Positions 1-7,606 of a DNA stretch of 36,538 nucleotides are shown here, piece after piece. The number at the start of each line of letters is the position of its first letter. Positions within the stretch are counted from its first letter, which is position 1. Under the pieces are notes generated by a model. That model was not told where the DNA came from and did not search any database. It worked only from the letters and a program-made list of their open reading frames with translations. The position numbers were made by a program, and so were the translations under genes. Origin of the DNA: a virus; IMG/VR virus record IMGVR_UViG_3300033155_002361, positions 1 to 36,538 of that record; one strand, written 5' to 3'.

Positions 1-375
1 GGTCACACCCAACACAATCAAACCATAGTAAATATCAGCACCGCCATTCTGCGATACTGAGCCACCAAAGTGTTGCTCCATTACCGTATCGGTCACAGTA
101 TAATTAACAGCATAATCAGTCGTGTGATCGTTCAACGTGACAATCTTGCCCAGCGCTTCTTCCTTTGATGGGTTAGGAAAAGACAAGTTGATTTCATCAT
201 CACCAGAAATTATAAAATCCCACGCCAATTTTTGGAGCGCTCGGTTAATCCACTTAACGTGAAAAGTGTGAGTACCTGTCACAAAAGTAATAGCACCGGA
301 AGCCGCTACTTTGTATTGTGCAAGCCAAGCTGCAATCGCTGTTGCACTGTCAGCGTCAGTATCATAAATAGCCAT
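1..375 (-). CDS. Hypothetical phage protein, 3' end cut by window edge
   Basis: An open frame of 125 codons starts with ATG at 375 and runs off the left end of the window without a stop, so the C-terminus is missing. An AAGGAG ribosome site lies about six bases before the ATG. The start MAIYDTDADSATAIAAWL is followed by mixed helix and strand sequence with no transmembrane segment and no motif I recognise. It follows the 547-residue surface protein by 12 bases, so it probably belongs to the same late transcript and is likely another small virion or tail-associated protein. Function unknown. Confidence 0.7.
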   Translation of the reverse strand, partial: MAIYDTDADSATAIAAWLAQYKVAASGAITFVTGTHTFHVKWINRALQKLAWDFIISGDDEINLSFPNPSKEEALGKIVTLNDHTTDYAVNYTVTDTVMEQHFGGSVSQNGGADIYYGLIVLGVT

Positions 376-387
376 TTCAATCTCCTT

Positions 388-2031
388 TTAAATAGGTTCT
401 AAACTTATTGTTGTAGCAAATCCGTCTGCCGTTATTATACCTGTAAAATCTTGTTGCACAAAATCGGGAGCCGATATATTAAATTCTCTCGCCCACCCAA
501 CTATATCAACAGGCGTTGAGCCTGTATATCCCGTTGACGCTACACCACCTGCGTTACAGGCTGCTTCTAATATTTCGCTTTTGTCTGATTCTAACATCAC
601 GCGCACCCTGCATGTCGTGCCAATAGGCAGCTTTGTGGCAGCATTAAGCACCGTTACGCTTACGGGCACAGAGCTTGAAATATTTACAGTATCGCCAAGT
701 CGTTCTTTGTAATAGCTGACCGTCCCGCTTGTCCCACTATGCGATACTGTCCACGTTACATCACCTCCGGTATCTTGAAAATAAAGAACTGAAGTAGCTT
801 GTTGGTCTGACGCACTAAAACCTTCAAATGTCATGTTCGTGAGATTTATTGTTTGAGGCGCAGATGTTCCAAACTCAATTGCATGATGGGAACCAGCACC
901 CTTTGAAAAGACCATATCGTTTAAGTATGTGTTGGGGTCTGCTGCCACATCCCACAGTAAAGCTGCCCCACCATCTGCACCCCCACCCGTAGCAGAAGAT
1001 TCAAGAACATTGCTGAAAGACAAATCCGCCTGTTGCGGGTCAATCTGATCACAACGCAGCCAGGTGCAAGATAGTGCTATGGTATTAGAATCAAAATCAA
1101 AAGTGCCCATATCCTGAAACGAGCAGTTCGTTAAAATTACGGTTGCATCGTTTGTTGTTATCCATCTTCCCCTTGAAACTGTTGTCGTGTCCAGTTGGAT
1201 AAATTGAAAATTGGTCATTTCAATATTAGAGCCGGCATTTTCAATTTCAATAGTATTAAAATTTGATGTTACTTTTGGACACCACTTAATAAAAATAGTT
1301 ACATCTGAATCTCTAAAATCAACAGCGGTACCAGCTGTGCCAAGATGTATGCGCCCCTGCCACAGATAACCACCAGCAGCTTCTTGTATTAATCCCCACC
1401 TATTACTTTGATTATCATTCTGTACTGCAAATCCAGCAATAGTTGCATAATTGGCAGCTTCTCCATCTTCAAAAATAGCAGAGCACCTACCAAATCGCAT
1501 GACATCAACTTGATGTACTTCACCTTTAGAAGGATACGCAGTTAGAGCTACCTGAGCACCAGCATATCGATCTATTGTTTTAGTTCCAGCCCCAGCTGCG
1601 TCTCTTGTGACTGTGGTATTTACAGCATGACACTGCCAACCCCCATAGGGCATCGGTGTTTTATCGTTGCCACCAACATACCACACATCAAAGTTGTTTA
1701 CGTCATTACCAATAAGAACCGCAAGTCCTGCTGTACCTGAGATTGACCCTGCATAATCATCTATTGCAAATGGAGATGAAAATGCTTGCCAAACAAGAAA
1801 CGCACCATCTGTCGGCAACGAAATAGTGGAGCCATAATCATATCCTAAATTTCCAAGTGTCTTACTTTTGCTGCATGTTTGAGTTACAGCATATGACCCT
1901 TGAATATAGGGATAATCAGCATCAGTATATGATGGCGTACCTTGTGTGTTGGTAGAAAAGTTCACCCACCCTGACGCTTCATCACCAGTAGCTATGTCTG
2001 TTAAATCTTCTGTATAATTTGGGACGGCCAT
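388..2031 (-). CDS. Virion surface protein with beta-helix-like region
   Basis: This 547-residue protein is rich in Thr, Ser, Gly, Asn and aromatic residues and has almost no Lys, as is typical of extracellular beta-structured phage proteins. The N-terminal 230 residues (start MAVPNYTEDLTDI, later YVGGNDKTPMPYGGW) resemble a family of large phage structural proteins that I recall from environmental phages. The middle (about 240-420) has short hydrophobic/polar strand repeats such as IEIENAGSNIEMTNFQF, consistent with a right-handed parallel beta-helix. The last 80 residues look like a carboxypeptidase-regulatory or Ig-like sandwich. The start overlaps the end of the upstream cysteine-cluster gene by 31 bases and has a GGGAGAG ribosome site. 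It is probably a tail or capsid-surface component; no enzymatic residues could be assigned. Confidence 0.75.
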   Translation of the reverse strand: MAVPNYTEDLTDIATGDEASGWVNFSTNTQGTPSYTDADYPYIQGSYAVTQTCSKSKTLGNLGYDYGSTISLPTDGAFLVWQAFSSPFAIDDYAGSISGTAGLAVLIGNDVNNFDVWYVGGNDKTPMPYGGWQCHAVNTTVTRDAAGAGTKTIDRYAGAQVALTAYPSKGEVHQVDVMRFGRCSAIFEDGEAANYATIAGFAVQNDNQSNRWGLIQEAAGGYLWQGRIHLGTAGTAVDFRDSDVTIFIKWCPKVTSNFNTIEIENAGSNIEMTNFQFIQLDTTTVSRGRWITTNDATVILTNCSFQDMGTFDFDSNTIALSCTWLRCDQIDPQQADLSFSNVLESSATGGGADGGAALLWDVAADPNTYLNDMVFSKGAGSHHAIEFGTSAPQTINLTNMTFEGFSASDQQATSVLYFQDTGGDVTWTVSHSGTSGTVSYYKERLGDTVNISSSVPVSVTVLNAATKLPIGTTCRVRVMLESDKSEILEAACNAGGVASTGYTGSTPVDIVGWAREFNISAPDFVQQDFTGIITADGFATTISLEPI

Positions 2032-2435
2032 CTGTTTATTATCTCTCCCTCAACATACTCGATAGTGTGTTTATCTGCCAAATAAAACGTTCTCGACTTT
2101 TGATTTTGATTAACCAATACAACCGATATACCCTCCGCTTGAAAGTACGAAACTTGTCGTAATACCAAATCAGATGGTAGATTTTCTAACGATCCCACAA
2201 TTACATTGTCTGTCCATTTCTCAAACAAAACATCACATTTATCTGGTCTTAAATCAATATGTGCTTCACCCATCTGTTTCCAACAACACTCAAAGGCTTT
2301 GCAACATTCAGGTCGATTATCATAAATTTTACATCCAACCTTCTCGTCACAATGTTTACATAACTCGCCTTCTTTGCTGTTAGTATCAGGTATATTCAAA
2401 TGTAAACAACACAATGTGCACCCACCGCACTCCAT
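2001..2435 (-). CDS. YkgJ-like cysteine-cluster (CxxCxxCC) protein
   Basis: This 144-residue protein has a dense N-terminal cysteine cluster: C3, C6, C9 and C10 (CGGCTLCC), then C26, C29 and C35, the GCxIYxxRPxCC block ending at C44/C45, and C50/C51; another Cys follows in RPDKC (about 68). The order matches the CxxCxxCC/YkgJ family (PF03692), thought to chelate zinc or iron. The C-terminal half is a plain alpha/beta stretch. The bacterial family has no settled function; in a phage structural region it might be a metal-binding virion component or a protein-modification helper. The ATG at 2435 has an AGGAAAGG site 12 bases upstream. The 3' end overlaps the next gene by 31 bases. Confidence 0.8.
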   Translation of the reverse strand: MECGGCTLCCLHLNIPDTNSKEGELCKHCDEKVGCKIYDNRPECCKAFECCWKQMGEAHIDLRPDKCDVLFEKWTDNVIVGSLENLPSDLVLRQVSYFQAEGISVVLVNQNQKSRTFYLADKHTIEYVEGEIINRWPSQIIQKI

Positions 2436-2442
2436 TTTATTA

Positions 2443-2907
2443 TTAGCCTTTCCTGGTTTGTTTTACGATCATTTCTGCAAGCATTTTCAATTCCTCTGTT
2501 CGGTCCTTTCGTATCATGCCCTTAACCCTCTCCATCGTTATGACTAAATCCTTTGATTCCTGCACTCTGGCATCGGCCATTTCTTTTAGCTGATCCTTTA
2601 TTCCACCAACCTCTACCTTTACCTCGTCAATCTTTTTACAGTAAGTTCCCTGGAACCTTATGCAGTCACCCGCATGTTGATAACGGGCCGAACCGTCCGC
2701 ACTGTATATTTCGTGCTTTTTAACGGTGTTAGCCATATCTATTGCCGTAACCTGTTGTGTGTGAGCAATCATCTCAACCTTGTCTACCCTTCCAGCCAGC
2801 GCTGGTATTTTATATCTTACAGTTACAATTATAGCTATAACAAAAGCTCCAGTTATTAAAAACATTGGGACCCAAATAGACGCTGTTTTTATAATTGTTT
2901 CTAACAT
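2443..2907 (-). CDS. Single-pass membrane protein with coiled-coil tail
   Basis: This 154-residue protein has one hydrophobic N-terminal segment (about residues 11-32, rich in Val, Ile, Phe and Ala) followed by a charged, helix-forming domain (about 38-154) with heptad-like Lys/Glu/Val patterns and two cysteines (in HAGDC and TYC). The architecture suits a spanin-like, holin-accessory or membrane-anchored tail protein, but no family signature is seen. The ATG overlaps the stop of the upstream gene as TAATG, so it is probably translationally coupled. Its place just after the ejection-protein block and the absence of an endolysin nearby leave the role open. Confidence 0.7.
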   Translation of the reverse strand: MLETIIKTASIWVPMFLITGAFVIAIIVTVRYKIPALAGRVDKVEMIAHTQQVTAIDMANTVKKHEIYSADGSARYQHAGDCIRFQGTYCKKIDEVKVEVGGIKDQLKEMADARVQESKDLVITMERVKGMIRKDRTEELKMLAEMIVKQTRKG

Positions 2908-3242
2908 TATTTAATCCTCTCAAGGTCTACTTCCTGGATAAAACCCTTATTGTCACGCTGTGTAACCCTCACTCTCCACCGCCTTGGCGGATCCATTTCT
3001 GGATATGGTGGTATGGTAATCACGGGTGCATCCATCTTGATAACCGGCGTCGGAAGGTCACGGGACAGATGTAACACAACATTATCCAGGAGCTCCACAG
3101 CCTTTGCGTTGTTCGTGGACATCTGGCTTATAGCATCCCGTACCGTCAAAATCAACGGGTCCGATGTAACCGCAGAAATCTTTTTGGATTTCTTGGCAAC
3201 CTTACTGGAATTTTTCCCATTATCTTTTAAAAAGACTTTCAT
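2907..3242 (-). CDS. Small hypothetical late protein
   Basis: I place the start at the ATG at 3242 (MKVFLKDNGKNS), giving 111 residues and an ATGA overlap with the stop of the 1444-residue gene. A GTG four codons earlier, at 3254, is the alternative. GGAG lies about ten bases before the ATG. The N-terminus is strongly basic (a KVAKKSKKI run), the middle is helical, and the C-terminus carries a Pro-rich stretch (IPPYPEMDPPRRW) followed by a beta segment. There is no signal peptide or membrane helix. Function unknown; tight coupling on both sides suggests co-production with the large ejection protein. Confidence 0.65.
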   Translation of the reverse strand: MKVFLKDNGKNSSKVAKKSKKISAVTSDPLILTVRDAISQMSTNNAKAVELLDNVVLHLSRDLPTPVIKMDAPVITIPPYPEMDPPRRWRVRVTQRDNKGFIQEVDLERIK

Positions 3243-6200
3243 GTCTTCAGACACTCCATTAGCTGGTAAAATTCGTTTACATTTTCTTCCATATCAGAGA
3301 AAGCCTCGCGTGCTGGCTCCTCTGTTTCAGTCAGCTCCCCAGTCTCCGGATCTATGTATCGTACCGTAGCTGTCTCACTCATGGGCATGAAATCCATATT
3401 CTCACGAATGAATTTGGCCTTGCGCGATTTAACCGTAGGAGCTTCTTCTGGGGACGGAAGGGTCTCAGCCAGGACAACCTCTGGGGCAACAAGTTTGGGC
3501 GGTGGTGCTGGCAACTGAGGCTGCATGAGGGGCATTTCAATAACGGTTGACTTCTTTATTTTATCAACAGAATCCCTAATCCAAATTTTTGCCTGTGCGT
3601 CAGCCTGACGATCAGTCAGGGTGGTATATTCCGGTGTGGAAATGTCGGTAGACAGCAAACCGTCAACACGTTTCTTCTGGACAGCTACCTGTTCTGGTGT
3701 TGACGCACGGCCTTTCCATGTCAATCGTTTTGTCAGGTTGTTAAGACGAGTCATAGACCCTGTGATCTGAGCGCCCAAAGATTTGAGGTTTCTTGCCCAG
3801 GGTGGCCCGCTGGGTTTTTTGCCAAAGTTTCCAAGCTGGCTGTAAATTTGGCTGAGTTTGTTTTTGGCCTTATCTTTAAGGTTCCCATCCACCAGCTCCA
3901 GGTCGTCAATCATTTCGGTTACTTCTTCCGGTGCAACCTCAATGGTCGCCGGTATAGCAACCATCGGAGTTGCGATTGCAGGTACTGGTGCAGCTCCAGC
4001 CTCAGCCATTTGCACCACCCCCAATTGCTCATTGGTCAGGTACTCCTGGGCTTGCTGGAGCGCACCAGAACTAACGGCAAAAGCCAGCGTGCTGGGTGGC
4101 ATACCGATATCTTCGGCCTCGTAGGCCAATTCTTCTAAAATGAAATTCCAGGCGTTTGCTTCAGGTAGGGCTGGGCTTTTGGCCAGGCGACTGACGTGAC
4201 CCGTGGTCCAGGCAATGGCATCTTCAACGGTATCTTCAGGTGTCCACTGGGCGTTGTGACCGGTAAACTCAACTCCAACAATCTGTTCATCTATAAGTTT
4301 GCCTTGGCCAAGGTCCCTTCCCACTTTTTCATTCGCCCTGGTTTGGGAAGCCAGAAGGCCCTCGCTTTTTTGGCTCCACCCGACTGGGAGATAATTGACT
4401 TCAACTCTTGTCCCAGGGATCCTTGCTCTGGTGGGTTTCTCTTTACCTTCCTCAGTGATGGTTGCGTATTCCGCTGGGAGTCCATCTTTGATTTTTTCGG
4501 CAGCTGATATCGCATTAGATATTGTACCTCCCGTGGCTGACGTAAAGGCCAGTCCGTTAAGCTGATAATGTATGTTATCGTCTTTTCCTAAAAAGTCGAG
4601 AACTATTTGAGATGCCGAATCTTTAATGGCAAGTCGTAAAGTTTCAAGTTCGTCCCTGCTGACAGAATCACTGTCGATCCCACTGACTCCATATTCGTCA
4701 CCACCCATACGATACAGTTTGATCCTGTTGATAATTCCGGTGGTTTCGGCTGCTTCAGTCATGGCTTGACCCATCAGCGCCAAAGCCTGGTCGCCCATAG
4801 CGTGTCCGCCAATAACCCTTTCGCCGGTCGGCAGCGTACCTTCTTTGGTCATATCGTTATAGTATTTGAGTCCGTCCACATCGATAGACACGAAAGGAAC
4901 ATCCGCACCAAATTCTTCCTTGTGTAGCTCCAGAGCATTTCTGTTTAATAAGCCGGTAAGAACATCCTCAACGGCAAACTTTCTTGTAAACTCCAGAGCT
5001 TCGGTTCTCTCAGCCGGTGTCATTTTATCAATATCGGATGTCATTTGCCAGTTTTCACGGCGCTCTATGCCACTACGCTTGTCATCTTCAACCGGTGTTT
5101 CAGTCTGACGACGATCACCCACATCAGGCTCTCTAATCCCTTCCGGATTCTCAAAGAATTCTGCCAAGTCCGGTAGATTTTGTGCAAAATCTTCCTCCAT
5201 TTGTGCAATGGAATAAACATTCGTAAGCTGATGTAATGGTTCAATATCTTCAATACCTGGTAGCGTCCTGGGTGCGTCGGAGATCCCCTGAGCACCACCG
5301 ATATCATACATGGTTTTCCAATAATCGTTACGCTTAACACCTATAACATCAATTTCGTCTGACGGTGGGATCTGGATCCGGTCGGTCAGTGAGTCCAGAA
5401 CCATGTTGCCAGCTCCGTCATCTTCAGACACCACGGTATATTGATCCCAGCTGTAGCCATCACCCTCAATCACCGCTTGATCGCCCAGCTCTAAGGAATC
5501 CACATTAATGGAGGTGCCAATGATCTCATAACCGTCTGATTCAAGTTGTGCAATCTCACCGCCCAGAAATAGCTCAGGGTCAGATGCTTTCATAGCCTGG
5601 GCAATTCCCATAATGTGATCAGATATAGCTGACTGGCGTGCTGTCAGTAGCTTGCCGGTATCCAGCTTTTCGATCAGATCAAAGAAGTCTTTTCGATTAA
5701 GACCATACTTAAATTCTTCTTTCTTTTCCTGGATCTCACGCACGGGAACCTTCTTGTCCGATTCCATGACCGTCTTACCGGCCTTATCTTTTTTAATTCG
5801 TGAGTCTCGATACCTGATAGTAAACGGTTCTTTAAACCACCCAGGATAACTGGATCCATATCCATGGGCCATACCTTCTGCAAGGTTTGGGTTTCCAGCT
5901 TCATCTATAAAGGTTACACCCTTCGGCTCGGAAACTCCAACTTGTTCGACCATCATGTCGTAAGCAGCCCGTAGATCCGGTGGGATCTGACTACGGTCAA
6001 CAAAATAGGAATCAGACAGCGTGCCCAGTAAATTGACGCGCCGGTTATATTCTTCCTGTGTTAAACCGATAGGCTCTGGGCCACCAAAAGCCGGACGGTC
6101 TGGGATGCCATTGCCCCTGATGATACCAATCTGCTCCATTGCTCCTTCATTTTGATCCTGAGTTTGGACCAAGCCCAGATCCTGGAGTATACGTTCTTTC

Positions 6201-7573
6201 TGGATGTTATCCAAATTGGGCTGGCGCGTAAAAACATCGTCACCCACTATGCGAAGCGTCCGTGCAAATTCGTCAGCAGCTTCCAGAGCTCGTTCTTTCC
6301 GGTTCTCAATTTCAACAGGATTGCCTGGTATATTTTCGGCAAGTTCAACAAACCGCTGATGGAAACTGAAATTTCTAAAGGCTTGCTGTTGTTCTGGAGT
6401 CATCATATCCAGGTGGGCCTGGGTGACAGAGGACGCCTTTCTGTTCGGCGCACGCCTGGAGATAATATCTTCGTCAGAGTAAGGCACAAAATCACCTTCA
6501 TCCGCTGCGTCTACAGCCGGACCTTTGCCGCGCCTTTCTTCTTCCATCCGAAGTTGATGGTAATTTTCGTCCTCTTTCCTTTTTTTTCTGGAAGCAACCG
6601 CACCGAATGGAGCGAAAAGCAATGCCCATGGAGCTGTCAGGGTACCTTCGTACATGCCCTGTTTGGTAGTTTCCCCTATCTCGTCCCAAAACAGTTCAGC
6701 TCGTTGGAATAATTCTTTATCCGGATTGGTAGCAAAGATATTTATAAAAGAATCAGGGTAAGCCTGTGCCCATTCTGTAAAAAACTCTGTGGACACTATC
6801 CCTCCAAGAGCTTTCATCTTCTGAAGCAACGGCATCCTTGGCTTAAACATTTTCATAGCCAAATGAAACGGTGCCATCTCAAGGGCACCCTGGATAATAG
6901 CATTACCTAAAGACCAATAATACGCTTCATCCGGTGGTGTGCCTTCCTGGATCAAATTGTCATACGTTCCACCCAGGATCTGCATGCCCATCATTCCAAA
7001 ACCAGCCCACGGCCCACCGGCTACAGATGCCAATATCATAGATCCAATCTGAGGACCTACTGATACCACGCCTTCAAACCAGTTGTGGTTCTCAAGCCCC
7101 CTGGGATCTGCTTTAAGAAATTCGGACTCAGCCAGCATGGACAAGGCCAGCTCTTGATTTTCATCCATGGCCATAATGCCAGGGCCAAAATTAGAGATCG
7201 TGTCTGCCAAGGCTTTAACCGCTGTACTTTCCTCATAGTAAGGAACGTACTTTTTCTTCATCCGATTAAGCCATTCGGATGTAGATAGCGCTGCAATAGC
7301 CGACGTTTGACCAACTTCTTGGGTCCCAGCCTTAAGTTTTTCTCCCAGCCGTCCATATTGCTCTTGCGTCCATGGACCAACATTTAAGAGCTTTAACGGG
7401 TCCAGCTCAACGGGGGGATGTTTTTCAGGCCGGTCTTCATCAAAAGAATCAAAGCTCTTGTAAAAATCCTCTACTGGTCGCGGGACCTCTCCAGACGACA
7501 AGCGCGAAAACATCGGGTCGTCTTCATAAAGCCCCCTACCGGCGTATTCTAAAATATCTTCATTAATTCCCAT
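3239..7573 (-). CDS. Giant presumptive ejection protein with internal GGDEF domain
   Basis: This 1444-residue protein is the last and largest of three consecutive presumptive internal virion proteins (348, 590 and 1444 residues), the order and size trend of T7 gp14, gp15 and gp16. Residues 165-330 hold a Gly/Ala/Met-rich hydrophobic stretch (from WFEGVVSVGPQIG) of the kind found in phage membrane-penetrating and polyvalent proteins, followed by a basic RKKRKED patch. Residues 590-660 contain an LTARQSAISDHI segment resembling helices in large polyvalent phage proteins. Residues 670-750 look like a small beta-barrel. Residues 862-1090 form a GGDEF-like domain (separate entry). The C-terminal 350 residues are helical with a Pro/Ala-rich linker (1190-1215) and a second one near 1350-1380. 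I see no transglycosylase motif. Ejection is inferred from context; the GGDEF match is direct from motifs. Confidence 0.85.
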   Translation of the reverse strand: MGINEDILEYAGRGLYEDDPMFSRLSSGEVPRPVEDFYKSFDSFDEDRPEKHPPVELDPLKLLNVGPWTQEQYGRLGEKLKAGTQEVGQTSAIAALSTSEWLNRMKKKYVPYYEESTAVKALADTISNFGPGIMAMDENQELALSMLAESEFLKADPRGLENHNWFEGVVSVGPQIGSMILASVAGGPWAGFGMMGMQILGGTYDNLIQEGTPPDEAYYWSLGNAIIQGALEMAPFHLAMKMFKPRMPLLQKMKALGGIVSTEFFTEWAQAYPDSFINIFATNPDKELFQRAELFWDEIGETTKQGMYEGTLTAPWALLFAPFGAVASRKKRKEDENYHQLRMEEERRGKGPAVDAADEGDFVPYSDEDIISRRAPNRKASSVTQAHLDMMTPEQQQAFRNFSFHQRFVELAENIPGNPVEIENRKERALEAADEFARTLRIVGDDVFTRQPNLDNIQKERILQDLGLVQTQDQNEGAMEQIGIIRGNGIPDRPAFGGPEPIGLTQEEYNRRVNLLGTLSDSYFVDRSQIPPDLRAAYDMMVEQVGVSEPKGVTFIDEAGNPNLAEGMAHGYGSSYPGWFKEPFTIRYRDSRIKKDKAGKTVMESDKKVPVREIQEKKEEFKYGLNRKDFFDLIEKLDTGKLLTARQSAISDHIMGIAQAMKASDPELFLGGEIAQLESDGYEIIGTSINVDSLELGDQAVIEGDGYSWDQYTVVSEDDGAGNMVLDSLTDRIQIPPSDEIDVIGVKRNDYWKTMYDIGGAQGISDAPRTLPGIEDIEPLHQLTNVYSIAQMEEDFAQNLPDLAEFFENPEGIREPDVGDRRQTETPVEDDKRSGIERRENWQMTSDIDKMTPAERTEALEFTRKFAVEDVLTGLLNRNALELHKEEFGADVPFVSIDVDGLKYYNDMTKEGTLPTGERVIGGHAMGDQALALMGQAMTEAAETTGIINRIKLYRMGGDEYGVSGIDSDSVSRDELETLRLAIKDSASQIVLDFLGKDDNIHYQLNGLAFTSATGGTISNAISAAEKIKDGLPAEYATITEEGKEKPTRARIPGTRVEVNYLPVGWSQKSEGLLASQTRANEKVGRDLGQGKLIDEQIVGVEFTGHNAQWTPEDTVEDAIAWTTGHVSRLAKSPALPEANAWNFILEELAYEAEDIGMPPSTLAFAVSSGALQQAQEYLTNEQLGVVQMAEAGAAPVPAIATPMVAIPATIEVAPEEVTEMIDDLELVDGNLKDKAKNKLSQIYSQLGNFGKKPSGPPWARNLKSLGAQITGSMTRLNNLTKRLTWKGRASTPEQVAVQKKRVDGLLSTDISTPEYTTLTDRQADAQAKIWIRDSVDKIKKSTVIEMPLMQPQLPAPPPKLVAPEVVLAETLPSPEEAPTVKSRKAKFIRENMDFMPMSETATVRYIDPETGELTETEEPAREAFSDMEENVNEFYQLMECLKT
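4454..4990 (-). other. GGDEF (diguanylate cyclase-like) domain inside the ejection protein
   Basis: Domain core within the 1444-residue protein, residues about 862-1040. Visible signatures, in order, are DVLTGLLNR (870-878), SIDVDGLKYYND (896-907), GGHAMGD (922-928) and RMGGDEY (955-961; codons at 4691-4711). By comparison with PleD, D898 and D959 would bind metal, N906 and D928 the guanine base, and G957, G958 and E960 complete the active loop, so every catalytic position I can check is kept. Differences from typical enzymes are a 14-residue insert between ND and GGH, and no RxxD inhibitory site nine residues before the GGDEY loop. The C-terminal boundary is loose; a degenerate AxEKVGRD motif near 1080-1087 may be the usual final helix. 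Confidence 0.85.
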
Positions 7574-7606
7574 GCTATTGTCCCGTTACATATTTAGATG
7601 TTTTTA

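Noticed and set aside
2443-2907. Holin or spanin
   Set aside because: The N-terminal membrane helix and coiled tail fit, but no endolysin, lipobox or overlapping spanin partner is visible, so only a structural description is given.
3239-7573. Lytic transglycosylase or virion RNA polymerase in the giant protein
   Set aside because: No E-S-x(3-4)/GLMQ transglycosylase motif and no polymerase aspartate motifs could be found; only the GGDEF signatures stand out.
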